A DNA stretch of 8,651 nt from an uncultured Collinsella sp. (GTDB lineage: Bacteria; Actinomycetota; Coriobacteriia; Coriobacteriales; Coriobacteriaceae): contig URGY01000070.1 of the NCBI GenBank assembly GCA_900547505.1, positions 1-8,651 of the forward strand, written 5' to 3'. A program made the position numbers and the translations under genes. Below the pieces are notes generated by a model, which searched no databases, was not told where the DNA came from, and was given only the letters and a program-made list of their open reading frames with translations. Shown piece by piece: positions 1 through 6,294 of the stretch (its first letter is position 1; each line of letters opens with the position of its first letter).

Positions 1-4
1 CTAT

Positions 5-37
5 TCGTCGGCAGCGTCAGATGTGTATAAGAGACAG
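5..37 (+). other. Nextera (Tn5) read-1 adapter, synthetic
   Basis: These 33 bases match the Illumina Nextera read-1 transposase adapter, including the 19-base Tn5 mosaic end AGATGTGTATAAGAGACAG at 19-37. They are library-preparation sequence, not genome. The same adapter is present in inverted orientation at the other contig end. Genomic sequence starts at about 38; bases 1-4 have no identifiable origin. Translation across this junction gives the artefactual N-terminus MCIRDR, a recurrent sign of adapter contamination in predicted proteins. Confidence 0.98.
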
Positions 38-1586
38 GCGTTCCCTGCATGTCCAACGGCTCCTGAATCGCAATGCCGGCAAGCGGCGCCTGGTAGCCGG
101 GTTGTGCCTGCCGCGCCGCCTCGATGGCCTTCTCGTTCTCCTCGTACGCCTTGAGCTCCTGTTGGTAGTCGGCTTCGGACTTGGGCGCAGCCGCCGTGAT
201 AGTCACGGGGTTGAGAACGATGTTCTGCTTGCCGATGGAGCTCTCGCCCATGTCGTCCTTGCGGCCCATAAGGTAGTCGACCACGTCCTGAGTGCTCTCG
301 GGATTGAACTGGGGCAGGTAGCAGGCGACGGAGTTCAAAAGATCATCGGATTCGATGCGCCGCGCAAGTGGAGTGCGTACCATACGTCCCACGAGCTGTG
401 CGATATAGGTCGAGTCCGAACGTCTGCGCTGCGAGAAGATGACCTCCGCTCGCGGGCAGTCCCATCCGTTGGAGACAGCCTCCTTGGCAAAGAGCACGCG
501 AATGCGCGAGGTGTCCTGAACGAACTCGGGCTCGACATAGGGAATGAGGTATTTTCCCGCCGCGATGTCCTTATGCTCGCCGAAGACGTTGCCGAACGAC
601 ATCGCCTCGGAAAGGCCGGGGACCAGGCCCGTGATCTGGTCGCACATCTCAGCCAGGGCCGAGTTGCTCACGTTGTCCACCGCTTGGATGAGCAGCAGCG
701 GGTTGACGGCACTCTCGCCCTCACGGGCACAGTACTCGCCCCACTCGCGGCAGGCAAGGGCATAGCGCTCGCACGCCATAGTGAGGTACTGGTGCTCGAC
801 TGGGTCGTCCTTCTCTGGCACACGCAACTCGATGATGTCCTTGAGCAGACCTGACTCCTGGACCTCGCGAGGGGTCACAGCGACCTTTGGCATACGCACG
901 CGGTCGACGCGCTGGTCCATAGCTGCCTCGAACCTCTGCGGCGTGGCGGAGACACCAACGACAACGGGCATCGCTGCACGACCATCCAGGCCATCAATTA
1001 AGTTGGCGTAAATCGTCGCGGTGCCGCGCTTACTTGATGCATTGGCCCCCAGGCCGCGGTGGGCCTCGTCTATGAACAGATAGAGGTTACGCTCCGGGTC
1101 CCTGATAGTGCGGTCAAGGATATCCCAGAACACGCGGCCGGAGTTGGCCTCACCACCCTTGGTGAGCAGGCCATTCTTGCTAAGCAGGTCCTTGCTGAGG
1201 AAATAGACATGGCGCGGTTCGAGAATGTCGTGCGCGGCTCCGAAGTCGTTGGTAATCGTGACCAGATGGCGCCTGTCAAGGATGCTGTCTGCAAGCTTGT
1301 CCGCCACGTTGGAGAAACGCACGCTCGTCTGCTCGTTCAGGCTCGGGGAATCCGAGAGCCAAAGAACAACGGCATTCTCGTCGGGTATAAGGCCCAGATC
1401 ATCGTCTCCGAAGAAGAGTGCTTCAATCGTCGCCGCGCACATGACTGTCTTGCCCGAGCCCGTGGGAGATGCGAGGCACACCGAAGACAGTTCGCCGTCC
1501 TGCTCATAGCGTCGGCGCATCGACTGCAACTTGTTTGCCAGGGTCGCGACTGCCCCGGCTTGGAAATCCTTAAGTTCGACTCTCAT
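38..1586 (-). CDS. res: Type III restriction endonuclease subunit Res (3'-truncated by contig end)
   Basis: Res is the ATP-dependent translocase and nuclease subunit of a Type III restriction-modification complex. It acts only together with Mod, which supplies DNA recognition. The minus-strand frame is open for 516 codons from ATG 1586 to the adapter junction with no stop or frameshift. Superfamily 2 helicase motifs appear in order: Walker A PTGSGKT (residues 41-47), DEAH (173-176, in LFIDEAHRG), SATP (213-216), a motif V-like NGWDCPRAEV (373-382) and motif VI QLVGRMVRTP (397-406). Family members are usually about 900-1000 residues, so the C-terminal half, including the PD-(D/E)XK nuclease domain, is off the contig. 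The start lies 2 bases after the mod stop and has GAGGT a few bases upstream, so it is an operon partner of mod. Whether the nuclease is active cannot be judged from this window. Confidence 0.93.
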
Positions 1587-1588
1587 GT

Positions 1589-3772
1589 TTACCTCACCGC
1601 ATCCTCGGCGGCAATCTTGAATGATTGCAGATAGTTCTCGTAAAGCCGGACCACGTCGAGCCCAGGCAGTTGTGCCTTGACGGAGGCGTATCGAGCCGTG
1701 TCGTCCGTGATCACATAGGCGCACCCTATGCTGGCATTCTGCTTGACGGCGTCTATGAAAGCGCCGACCGAAGCAAAGTCGAAAAGGACGGCGTAGGCGT
1801 CGGCCATGGCAAAGCCCGGCTGCTCGTGCTTGATGATGCTGCCACGCGAACCAGCGCGCAGCCAGAGCAGGGGCGCAATCTCCTCGAAGGCCACGCCCAG
1901 CTCGACGGCGTCTGGGTCTTCGTAGGTGAGGTCAAAGAAGACGGCGTTTTCCTCGAAGCCGTCGGCCATGGGGAACTCGTCGGTGAACTTGTAGTCACCC
2001 TTGATGGAATCGCCCTCGGGCGTCTTGCCCGTGATGGCCGCCGTGACGCGAGGTTTGGTAACGTACTGGCAGATGCCCAGTGCCTCCCATTCGGGGTCGC
2101 CCTGACGAAGACCGCGCTTGGTGAGCTTTTTGGATTCGTCCTCGGAGACCTCGTTATTCGTTATGCTGATGGAGCGCCTGCGCCCGCCGTCCTGATGGTT
2201 CAAGCGCATGACGGCATGTGCCGTGGTGCCCGATCCTGAGAAGAAATCGACTACAAGGGCGTCGGGCTTGTCGGCAACAACGGAAGCGATTGAGAGCTCG
2301 GTCGCATAAAGGGACTTTGGAAATGTGAAGCGCCTATCGCCGATGAACTTTTTGATATATCGGCTCCCGTATTCACCGGCAGAGAACTGCGTGCCACTCC
2401 AAACAGTTGTTGGAATGGCAGAGCGCTCTCCCTGCTCTTCGAGAAGCAAGGACCCATCCTCAGCCTTGCCGATGAGTTTAATTTCTCCATTCTTGAGACG
2501 CTCCTCTTGGGAATCTCCTAGGTAAAGGAGGGAGTACCGATCACTCTTTTTGTTGTACTCACCTACTTTTGCGCACCCGCGATCAAGCTTGGCCTGTAGA
2601 GCATTCTGGGAGATCCTCCAAGTCGCCTCTCGGCCATCGGTCCTAATAGGCCAAACTGCCCTGAGACCCGTTTTTGTCGGTATCTTTGTCCAGTCTTGTT
2701 CAAGGGGGAGAGAAGCGCCGAGCTCCTTAATGGTCGCGGTCTCCTCATCGATATAGATGGGATAGAAGAGGTTCGGCCTTGCGGTGCGAGCGGCATTGGG
2801 ACCGCCCCTCAGCAGCCACTCCCAACGTACTTTACGTTGGGAGCGGCTGCTCGACGCGTCATCAGCCACTTTTTCCTCAAGTTCTCCGAACTCAACGGAA
2901 TAGAGTCTGCGGTCCACTTGGCACGGCGCGGCGGTGCCAAAAAAGCAAAAGACAGCGTACTCGTCAGCTCTCTTGAACTGGTTGCCGCGGGCAACCCCGT
3001 TCTTGTTTATGGTGATTGAAACCGTCTGGATACCGGTCGCGTTGGGAAAAACGCTCTCTAAAAGAAGCTCGAGCCTTGCGTACTCCTTCTCGTCGATCGT
3101 CACGATGAGTACGGAATCGTTGGGGTTGAGCAGCTGCTTGGCGAGCTTGAGGCGGCGCTCCATGAAGGCAAGCCACTTGGAGTGGCGATAGGCGTCGGAG
3201 CCGTCGACGTAATCGTTGTTGTATTTCCAGTCGCGGGCGCCAGTGTTATAGGGTGGGTCAATATATATGCAGTCCACTTTGCCTGCATAGGCAAAGGCCA
3301 AGGTTTCAAGAGCATGGTAGTTTTCGCCGTTAATGACTACTTGATAGGGCTTATCGCTAGCGCGCTCGACACGCCCAGTCTCTTTGAGGCCAGCATAAAT
3401 CGGCTGGTCATATTCAGCAACAGGCACGACATCGTCGACAGCAACGGAGCGGGGCTCACATTCGTTTTCGTCATATGAGGGCGATTGATATGGCTTTAGA
3501 TCAGCAACCCCCCCCCGAACGGCATTTACCAACCATAGCAGTTGGGAGCTAGAGTCCTCTTTTTTACCGCGCTCGGGAAGCACCTGCACGACATCGCCCT
3601 CCATGATAGGTTTGCCATAAAGGCGAAGTCGCTCTGGACGGTTGTGTTCAAATACAAGCCCAAACTGGCGCTGCGCCGCAAAGGCGCGGATGTCGGCAGC
3701 GAGCTGACGATCGCCCAGCTTGACAGCGCGATCAACAAGGTTCTGAACGACTGCTTGCGCCGTCTGAGACAT
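1589..3772 (-). CDS. mod: Type III restriction-modification methyltransferase Mod (putatively phase-variable)
   Basis: This is a site-specific N6-adenine DNA methyltransferase and the specificity subunit of the Type III complex. With the ATG at 3772 it has 727 residues. An ATG at 3790 is also in frame, but AAGGGGGAG lies just before 3772 and the upstream gene's TGA overlaps that ATG (TGATG), so 3772 is preferred. The catalytic motif DPPYNTG (about residues 172-178) precedes the S-adenosylmethionine motif DFFSGSGTT (about 509-517). That order defines the beta class, to which Type III Mod proteins belong. The roughly 330 residues between the two motifs should be the target recognition domain. 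Coding-strand G9 at 3516-3508 (residues 86-89) can slip, and both other frames terminate at once. The recognition-domain DNA is AT-richer than its flanks (about 48% GC at 2461-2580 against 63% at 1861-1980), suggesting mosaic origin. The target site cannot be predicted. Confidence 0.96.
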   Translation of the reverse strand: MSQTAQAVVQNLVDRAVKLGDRQLAADIRAFAAQRQFGLVFEHNRPERLRLYGKPIMEGDVVQVLPERGKKEDSSSQLLWLVNAVRGGVADLKPYQSPSYDENECEPRSVAVDDVVPVAEYDQPIYAGLKETGRVERASDKPYQVVINGENYHALETLAFAYAGKVDCIYIDPPYNTGARDWKYNNDYVDGSDAYRHSKWLAFMERRLKLAKQLLNPNDSVLIVTIDEKEYARLELLLESVFPNATGIQTVSITINKNGVARGNQFKRADEYAVFCFFGTAAPCQVDRRLYSVEFGELEEKVADDASSSRSQRKVRWEWLLRGGPNAARTARPNLFYPIYIDEETATIKELGASLPLEQDWTKIPTKTGLRAVWPIRTDGREATWRISQNALQAKLDRGCAKVGEYNKKSDRYSLLYLGDSQEERLKNGEIKLIGKAEDGSLLLEEQGERSAIPTTVWSGTQFSAGEYGSRYIKKFIGDRRFTFPKSLYATELSIASVVADKPDALVVDFFSGSGTTAHAVMRLNHQDGGRRRSISITNNEVSEDESKKLTKRGLRQGDPEWEALGICQYVTKPRVTAAITGKTPEGDSIKGDYKFTDEFPMADGFEENAVFFDLTYEDPDAVELGVAFEEIAPLLWLRAGSRGSIIKHEQPGFAMADAYAVLFDFASVGAFIDAVKQNASIGCAYVITDDTARYASVKAQLPGLDVVRLYENYLQSFKIAAEDAVR
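2811..2851 (-). repeat. Long inverted repeat (hairpin) inside mod
   Basis: AGCAGCC (2811-2817) and CTCCCAACGTA (2819-2829) are followed after a 3-base loop by TACGTTGGGAG (2833-2843) and GGCTGCT (2845-2851). This makes 18 base pairs with one mismatch (2818/2844). It encodes roughly residues 308-321 of Mod, around the RKVRWEW segment at the front part of the putative recognition domain. Such length is unlikely from coding constraint alone. It may be a recombination boundary or an mRNA hairpin; the function is unknown. Confidence 0.85.
3508..3516 (-). repeat. Poly-G(9) tract in mod, putative phase-variation switch
   Basis: Nine consecutive C on the plus strand read as nine G in the mod coding strand (codons CGG GGG GGG G.., residues R86 to V89). 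In the present length the frame is open (ON). With one extra G translation reads GGT TGC TGA and stops at 3503-3501. With one G fewer it reads GGG TTG CTG ATC TAA and stops at 3498-3496. Either slip would give a peptide of about 90 residues without any methyltransferase motif. Homopolymer slippage in mod genes is known from Helicobacter and Neisseria; its use here is inference. Confidence 0.8.
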
Positions 3773-3939
3773 CACTTCTCCCCCTTGCACTTCTCGTCAA
3801 TCCATTCGCGCAGGACTTTAGCCACCGTCTTATCCTGGCGCGCGGCATAGGACTTAAGAGCCCGCTTATCCTCGCGGGTTATCGAGAGCGTGAACTTATC
3901 CAGCTCCCTTTCGGCATGAACAGCCTGATCTTCCTCCAT
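3772..3939 (-). CDS. Small ribbon-helix-helix (CopG/Arc-like) putative regulator of the R-M operon
   Basis: A 55-residue protein, too short for many gene callers. A strong ribosome binding site GGAGGGG (plus 3945-3951) lies 5 bases before the ATG, and its TGA overlaps the mod start by one base (TGATG), so translation of the two is probably coupled. The sequence fits the RHH fold: a beta-strand segment KFTLSIT (about residues 15-21), a first helix EDKRALKSYAARQ (23-35) and a second helix TVAKVLREWIDEK (38-50). RHH proteins of this size bind DNA as dimers, often cooperatively on tandem short repeats, and repress their own operons. Three TACGTA boxes at 8-base spacing upstream fit that role. It could instead be an orphan antitoxin-like protein, but no toxin gene is adjacent. 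The family assignment rests on pattern only, without a profile search. Confidence 0.8.
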   Translation of the reverse strand: MEEDQAVHAERELDKFTLSITREDKRALKSYAARQDKTVAKVLREWIDEKCKGEK

Positions 3940-3952
3940 GGTCGCCCCTCCG

Positions 3953-3983
3953 AATTGACCTGTTCTACGTTCCTTAATTGACC
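3953..3983 (-). repeat. Direct repeat AATTGACC x2 in the operon leader
   Basis: AATTGACC occurs at 3953-3960 and 3976-3983 on the plus strand, 23 bases apart (read as GGTCAATT in the direction of transcription). Both copies lie between the candidate promoter and the ribosome binding site of the RHH gene, so they would be in or next to the 5' leader. They may be a second protein-binding site; function is unknown. Confidence 0.6.
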
Positions 3984-3989
3984 GAAATC

Positions 3990-4018
3990 ATTTTACTTCA
4001 GAATACGTAATTACGTAA
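3990..4018 (-). promoter_or_regulatory. Candidate promoter of the RHH-mod-res operon
   Basis: On the minus strand TAAAAT (plus 3990-3995) matches five of six positions of the -10 consensus. Seventeen bases upstream is TTACGT (plus 4013-4018), a poor -35 match lying inside the TACGTA repeat array. A start near 3983 would give a leader of about 45 bases. The weak -35 overlapping possible operator repeats fits a repressible promoter. Called by pattern only. Confidence 0.4.
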
Positions 4019-4025
4019 TTACGTA
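4004..4025. promoter_or_regulatory. Three TACGTA palindromes at exact 8-base period, candidate RHH operator
   Basis: TACGTA occurs at 4004-4009, 4012-4017 and 4020-4025. The first two are each followed by AT, making the unit TACGTAAT. A degenerate TACGT lies at 3966-3970. The array sits about 65 bases before the RHH start and covers the presumed -35 region. Tandem short palindromes with regular spacing are the usual kind of operator for small RHH repressors, whose dimers line up along one DNA face. Assignment to this RHH protein is inference from position. Confidence 0.6.
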
Positions 4026-4063
4026 GGCCAATTTGAGCCATGCAGCACTCAATCACTAGTCAG

Positions 4064-4096
4064 TATTCGTTGGCGAATCGTTGGGGATAACGAATA
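4064..4096. repeat. Inverted repeat TATTCGTT / AACGAATA
   Basis: TATTCGTT (4064-4071) and AACGAATA (4089-4096) are perfect 8-base inverted arms around a 17-base spacer. A smaller ATTCG-TTGG-CGAAT dyad overlaps the left arm. It lies in the gene-free stretch between the R-M operon and guaA. No T-run follows, so it is not a clear terminator. The role is unknown. Confidence 0.55.
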
Positions 4097-4127
4097 TATC
4101 GAGGTAGACAGCCGTTTTTACCGTCTG

Positions 4128-4180
4128 TGAGTACCAGCAAATCGATACTCAAAACGTCGTGAGTACATTTTGAGTACCAG
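4128..4180. repeat. TGAGTAC repeat cluster with an inverted pair
   Basis: TGAGTAC occurs three times on the plus strand (4128-4134, 4160-4166, 4171-4177). The first and third extend to TGAGTACCAG. In addition TACTCAAAA (4146-4154) and TTTTGAGTA (4168-4176) form a perfect 9-base inverted pair. Four copies of one heptamer core within about 50 bases, in both orientations, suggest a multi-dimer protein binding site or a remnant of an intergenic repeat. No gene next to it explains the site. Confidence 0.6.
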
Positions 4181-4378
4181 TCCGAGCGGCCTCTCGCGGG
4201 CGGACGCAATCTGCCGGTCAGCATTAATTAGAAATAAATTGATGACGTTGCTTCGGTAATTGAAAGCACTTTAAAACATACCAGCAAACAATAATCCCAG
4301 CTAAACAGCTTGAGAGATTGCGTGACTGGTTTGCATGTACCACATACACCACAATGCACAAGCACCCATGGCACGCAA
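4181..4378. other. Gene-free stretch downstream of guaA
   Basis: Together with the repeats at 4004-4180 this completes a gap of almost 490 bases between the RHH gene and guaA. I see no convincing gene, RNA gene or promoter in this part. Bases 4220-4320 are AT-rich compared with the rest of the window, consistent with foreign or regulatory DNA. A minus-strand 54-codon reading frame (4060-4224) runs through the repeats but has no ribosome binding site and is not called. Confidence 0.5.
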
Positions 4379-4414
4379 ATAAAAAACGAGGGAGGCCGTA
4401 TCCGACCTCCCTCG
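4379..4414 (-). terminator. Rho-independent terminator of guaA
   Basis: Read on the minus strand, CGAGGGAGG (plus 4414-4406) and CCTCCCTCG (plus 4395-4387) form a perfect 9-bp GC-rich stem with a 10-base loop. Six T (plus 4386-4381) and then ATTT follow directly. It begins 14 bases beyond the guaA stop codon. This should separate guaA transcription from the R-M operon that follows on the same strand. Confidence 0.93.
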
Positions 4415-4428
4415 CAAAGGGCTATTTA

Positions 4429-6027
4429 CTATTCCCACTCGATAGTCGCGGGCGGCTTGGACGTGATGTCGTAGCACACGCGGTTGGCGCCGGGGACCTC
4501 GGCAACGATGCGGCCGGAGATGCGGGCCAGGACATCGTAGGGCAGCTTGGCCCAGTCGGCGGTCATGGCATCGCTGGACTCGACGGCGCGCAGGATGATC
4601 GGGCGCTGGTAGGTGCGCTCGTCACCCATAACGCCGACGGACTTGATGTCGGGCAGAACCGCAAAATACTGCCAGCAGCTGTGCTCGGAGTTGCGCTCAC
4701 CGGTCTGCTCAAACAGACGCTGGTTGTAGGCGTCGAGCTCCTCACGCACGATGGCATCGGCGTTCTTGAGGATCTCGAGCTTCTCCTTATCGACCGCGCC
4801 GATGATACGGATAGCAAGACCCGGGCCCGGGAAAGGCTGGCGGAACACGATGTGACCCGGCAGGCCCAACGCCAGACCAAGCGCGCGAACCTCGTCCTTA
4901 AAGAAGTGATCGAGCGGCTCAATGAGGTCGAAGTGCACGCCCTCGGGGAACGGGATCAGGTTGTGATGGCTCTTGATGGTGGCCGTCTTGCCGCCCGTCT
5001 TGCGAGCGCCGGACTCGATGATGTCGGGGTAGATGGTGCCCTGAGCCAGGTACTTGACCGGCTTGCCATCGGTCTCGAGCTGCTGCGCCACGGCGAAGAA
5101 CTCTTTCCAGAACTGGGTACCGATGATGCGGCGCTTCTCCTCGGGCTCGGTCACGCCGGCCAGAAGCTCGGCATAGCGGTCCTCGGCGTGGACGTGGATA
5201 AAGTCGACGTCAAACTGCTTGGTGAAGACCTCCTCCACCTGCTCGGGCTCGCCCTTGCGCAGCAGGCCGTGGTTGATGAACACGCAGGTCATCTGCTTGC
5301 CCACGGCGCGGGCGCCCAGCGCAGCCACGACGGAGGAGTCGACGCCGCCGGACAGGGCCAGAATCACGCGGTCGTCGCCGACCTTCTCGCGGAACTCGGC
5401 CGTCATGGTCTCGACCAGGTTGTCCATGCTCCAGTTGGGCTCCAGGCCGCAGATCTCAAACAGGAAGTTGCTCAGCAGCTGCTGACCGTACTCGGAATGC
5501 TTGACCTCGGGGTGGAACTGCGTGGTGAAGATCTTGCGCTCAACGCACTCCATGGCGGCAACCGGGCACACGTCAGTGCTGGCGGTAACGGTAAAGCCCT
5601 CGGGAACCTCGGAAACAGCGTCGCGATGGCTCATCCACACGGTCTGCTCCATAGGCGTGGAGTTAAAGAGCTTGGCGCCGGCCGTGCGCGTGATGGTGGC
5701 GCGGCCGTACTCGCCCACCTCGGAGTGGCCGACCTTGCCGCTGAGCGTCACGGCCGTGATCTGATGGCCGTAGCAGAAGCCCAGGATGGGAAGGCCCAGG
5801 TCAAAGATGGCGGGATCGATAGACGGAGCGTCCTCGGCATACACGGAAGCCGGACCGCCAGAAAGGATGAGCGCAGAGGCGTTCATCTCGCGAATCTCGT
5901 CGGCCGATATGTCGCAGGGAACAATCTCGGAATACACGTTGAGGTCGCGGACGCGACGGGCAATGAGCTGACCGTACTGCGCACCAAAGTCGAGTACGAG
6001 GACCTTTGCGGAAGCCTTTTGATCCAT
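4429..6027 (-). CDS. guaA: GMP synthase (glutamine-hydrolysing)
   Basis: GuaA makes GMP from XMP, ATP and glutamine, the last step of de novo guanine nucleotide synthesis in the cytosol. With the ATG at 6027 it has 532 residues, close to the family length (525 in E. coli). The frame runs on upstream to 6192, but GAGGGGGA lies about 6 bases before 6027 and homology starts with KVLVLDFGAQYGQLI. The N-terminal class I glutamine amidotransferase domain shows the nucleophile C85 in GFCYGHQ and H172/E174 in QFHPEVKHSE. The ATP pyrophosphatase domain starts with the P-loop SGGVDSS (226-232). The dimerisation domain ends in the usual ATIEWE. All key residues are present and the gene looks intact. It is divergent from the asparaginase gene. 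No clear promoter is visible, though TATAAC or TACACT around 6094-6109 on the minus strand could be a -10. Confidence 0.99.
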   Translation of the reverse strand: MDQKASAKVLVLDFGAQYGQLIARRVRDLNVYSEIVPCDISADEIREMNASALILSGGPASVYAEDAPSIDPAIFDLGLPILGFCYGHQITAVTLSGKVGHSEVGEYGRATITRTAGAKLFNSTPMEQTVWMSHRDAVSEVPEGFTVTASTDVCPVAAMECVERKIFTTQFHPEVKHSEYGQQLLSNFLFEICGLEPNWSMDNLVETMTAEFREKVGDDRVILALSGGVDSSVVAALGARAVGKQMTCVFINHGLLRKGEPEQVEEVFTKQFDVDFIHVHAEDRYAELLAGVTEPEEKRRIIGTQFWKEFFAVAQQLETDGKPVKYLAQGTIYPDIIESGARKTGGKTATIKSHHNLIPFPEGVHFDLIEPLDHFFKDEVRALGLALGLPGHIVFRQPFPGPGLAIRIIGAVDKEKLEILKNADAIVREELDAYNQRLFEQTGERNSEHSCWQYFAVLPDIKSVGVMGDERTYQRPIILRAVESSDAMTADWAKLPYDVLARISGRIVAEVPGANRVCYDITSKPPATIEWE

Positions 6028-6190
6028 GGTATCCCCCTCTTGTTGGCGGGGAGCCGGTGCCCACCCGCGTGAATGAACGAAAATAACCTCCATAGTGTAC
6101 ACGTTATATGGGGTTTCTCGTCCCTCGCAGCCATCAGCGCACGGCAAACGCACGACCAGGCCCCAATTTGACGGCAATTGAAGTGTTACC

Positions 6191-6217
6191 AAACGTTACG
6201 GATGATGTAATACGTTT
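6191..6217. promoter_or_regulatory. Dyad AAACGTTAC / GTAATACGTTT before the asparaginase gene
   Basis: AAACGTTAC (6191-6199) is mirrored by GTAATACGTTT (6207-6217) except for two inserted bases. The right arm runs into the candidate -35 box TTGAAC of the asparaginase promoter. This is the layout expected for an operator, but no regulator can be named. The AACGTTAC core also resembles the sequence around the TACGTA boxes at 4004-4025 only loosely, so a shared regulator is not claimed. Confidence 0.4.
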
Positions 6218-6243
6218 GAACATTGGACGCCCTGTGCCACAAT
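6216..6243 (+). promoter_or_regulatory. Candidate promoter of the asparaginase gene
   Basis: TTGAAC (6216-6221) and CACAAT (6238-6243), separated by 16 bases, each match four of six positions of the sigma-70 type consensus. Transcription would begin near 6250, giving a leader of about 45 bases before the ATG at 6295. This is pattern evidence only. Confidence 0.4.
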
Positions 6244-6294
6244 ACTGCCGAACGACTCCGCCTCTGCGGCGGCAAATACGATAGGAATACCAGC

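Noticed and set aside
21..854. 277-residue plus-strand frame beginning MCIRDRR
   Set aside because: It starts in the adapter and lies antisense to the res gene, whose minus-strand frame has all helicase motifs.
1059..2239. Plus-strand frames of 191 and 204 residues opposite res and mod
   Set aside because: Antisense to genes with complete motif sets; no start signals.
4004..4025. Short CRISPR-like array
   Set aside because: The 8-base unit with no unique spacers is far too short; a protein-binding array is the better explanation.
4060..4224. 54-codon minus-strand frame in the guaA to R-M gap
   Set aside because: It runs through the TGAGTAC and AACGAATA repeats, lacks a ribosome binding site and shows no domain pattern.
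4318..6072. 584-residue plus-strand frame
   Set aside because: It is the antisense shadow of guaA, caused by high GC and strong codon bias; it has no ribosome binding site or family motifs.
6028..6192. Longer GuaA start at 6192
   Set aside because: Family similarity begins just after 6027, where there is also a strong ribosome binding site; the extension is unlike GuaA.
6028..6294. Guanine/purine riboswitch before guaA
   Set aside because: The leader does not show the conserved core of purine riboswitches; no three-helix junction was recognised by eye.
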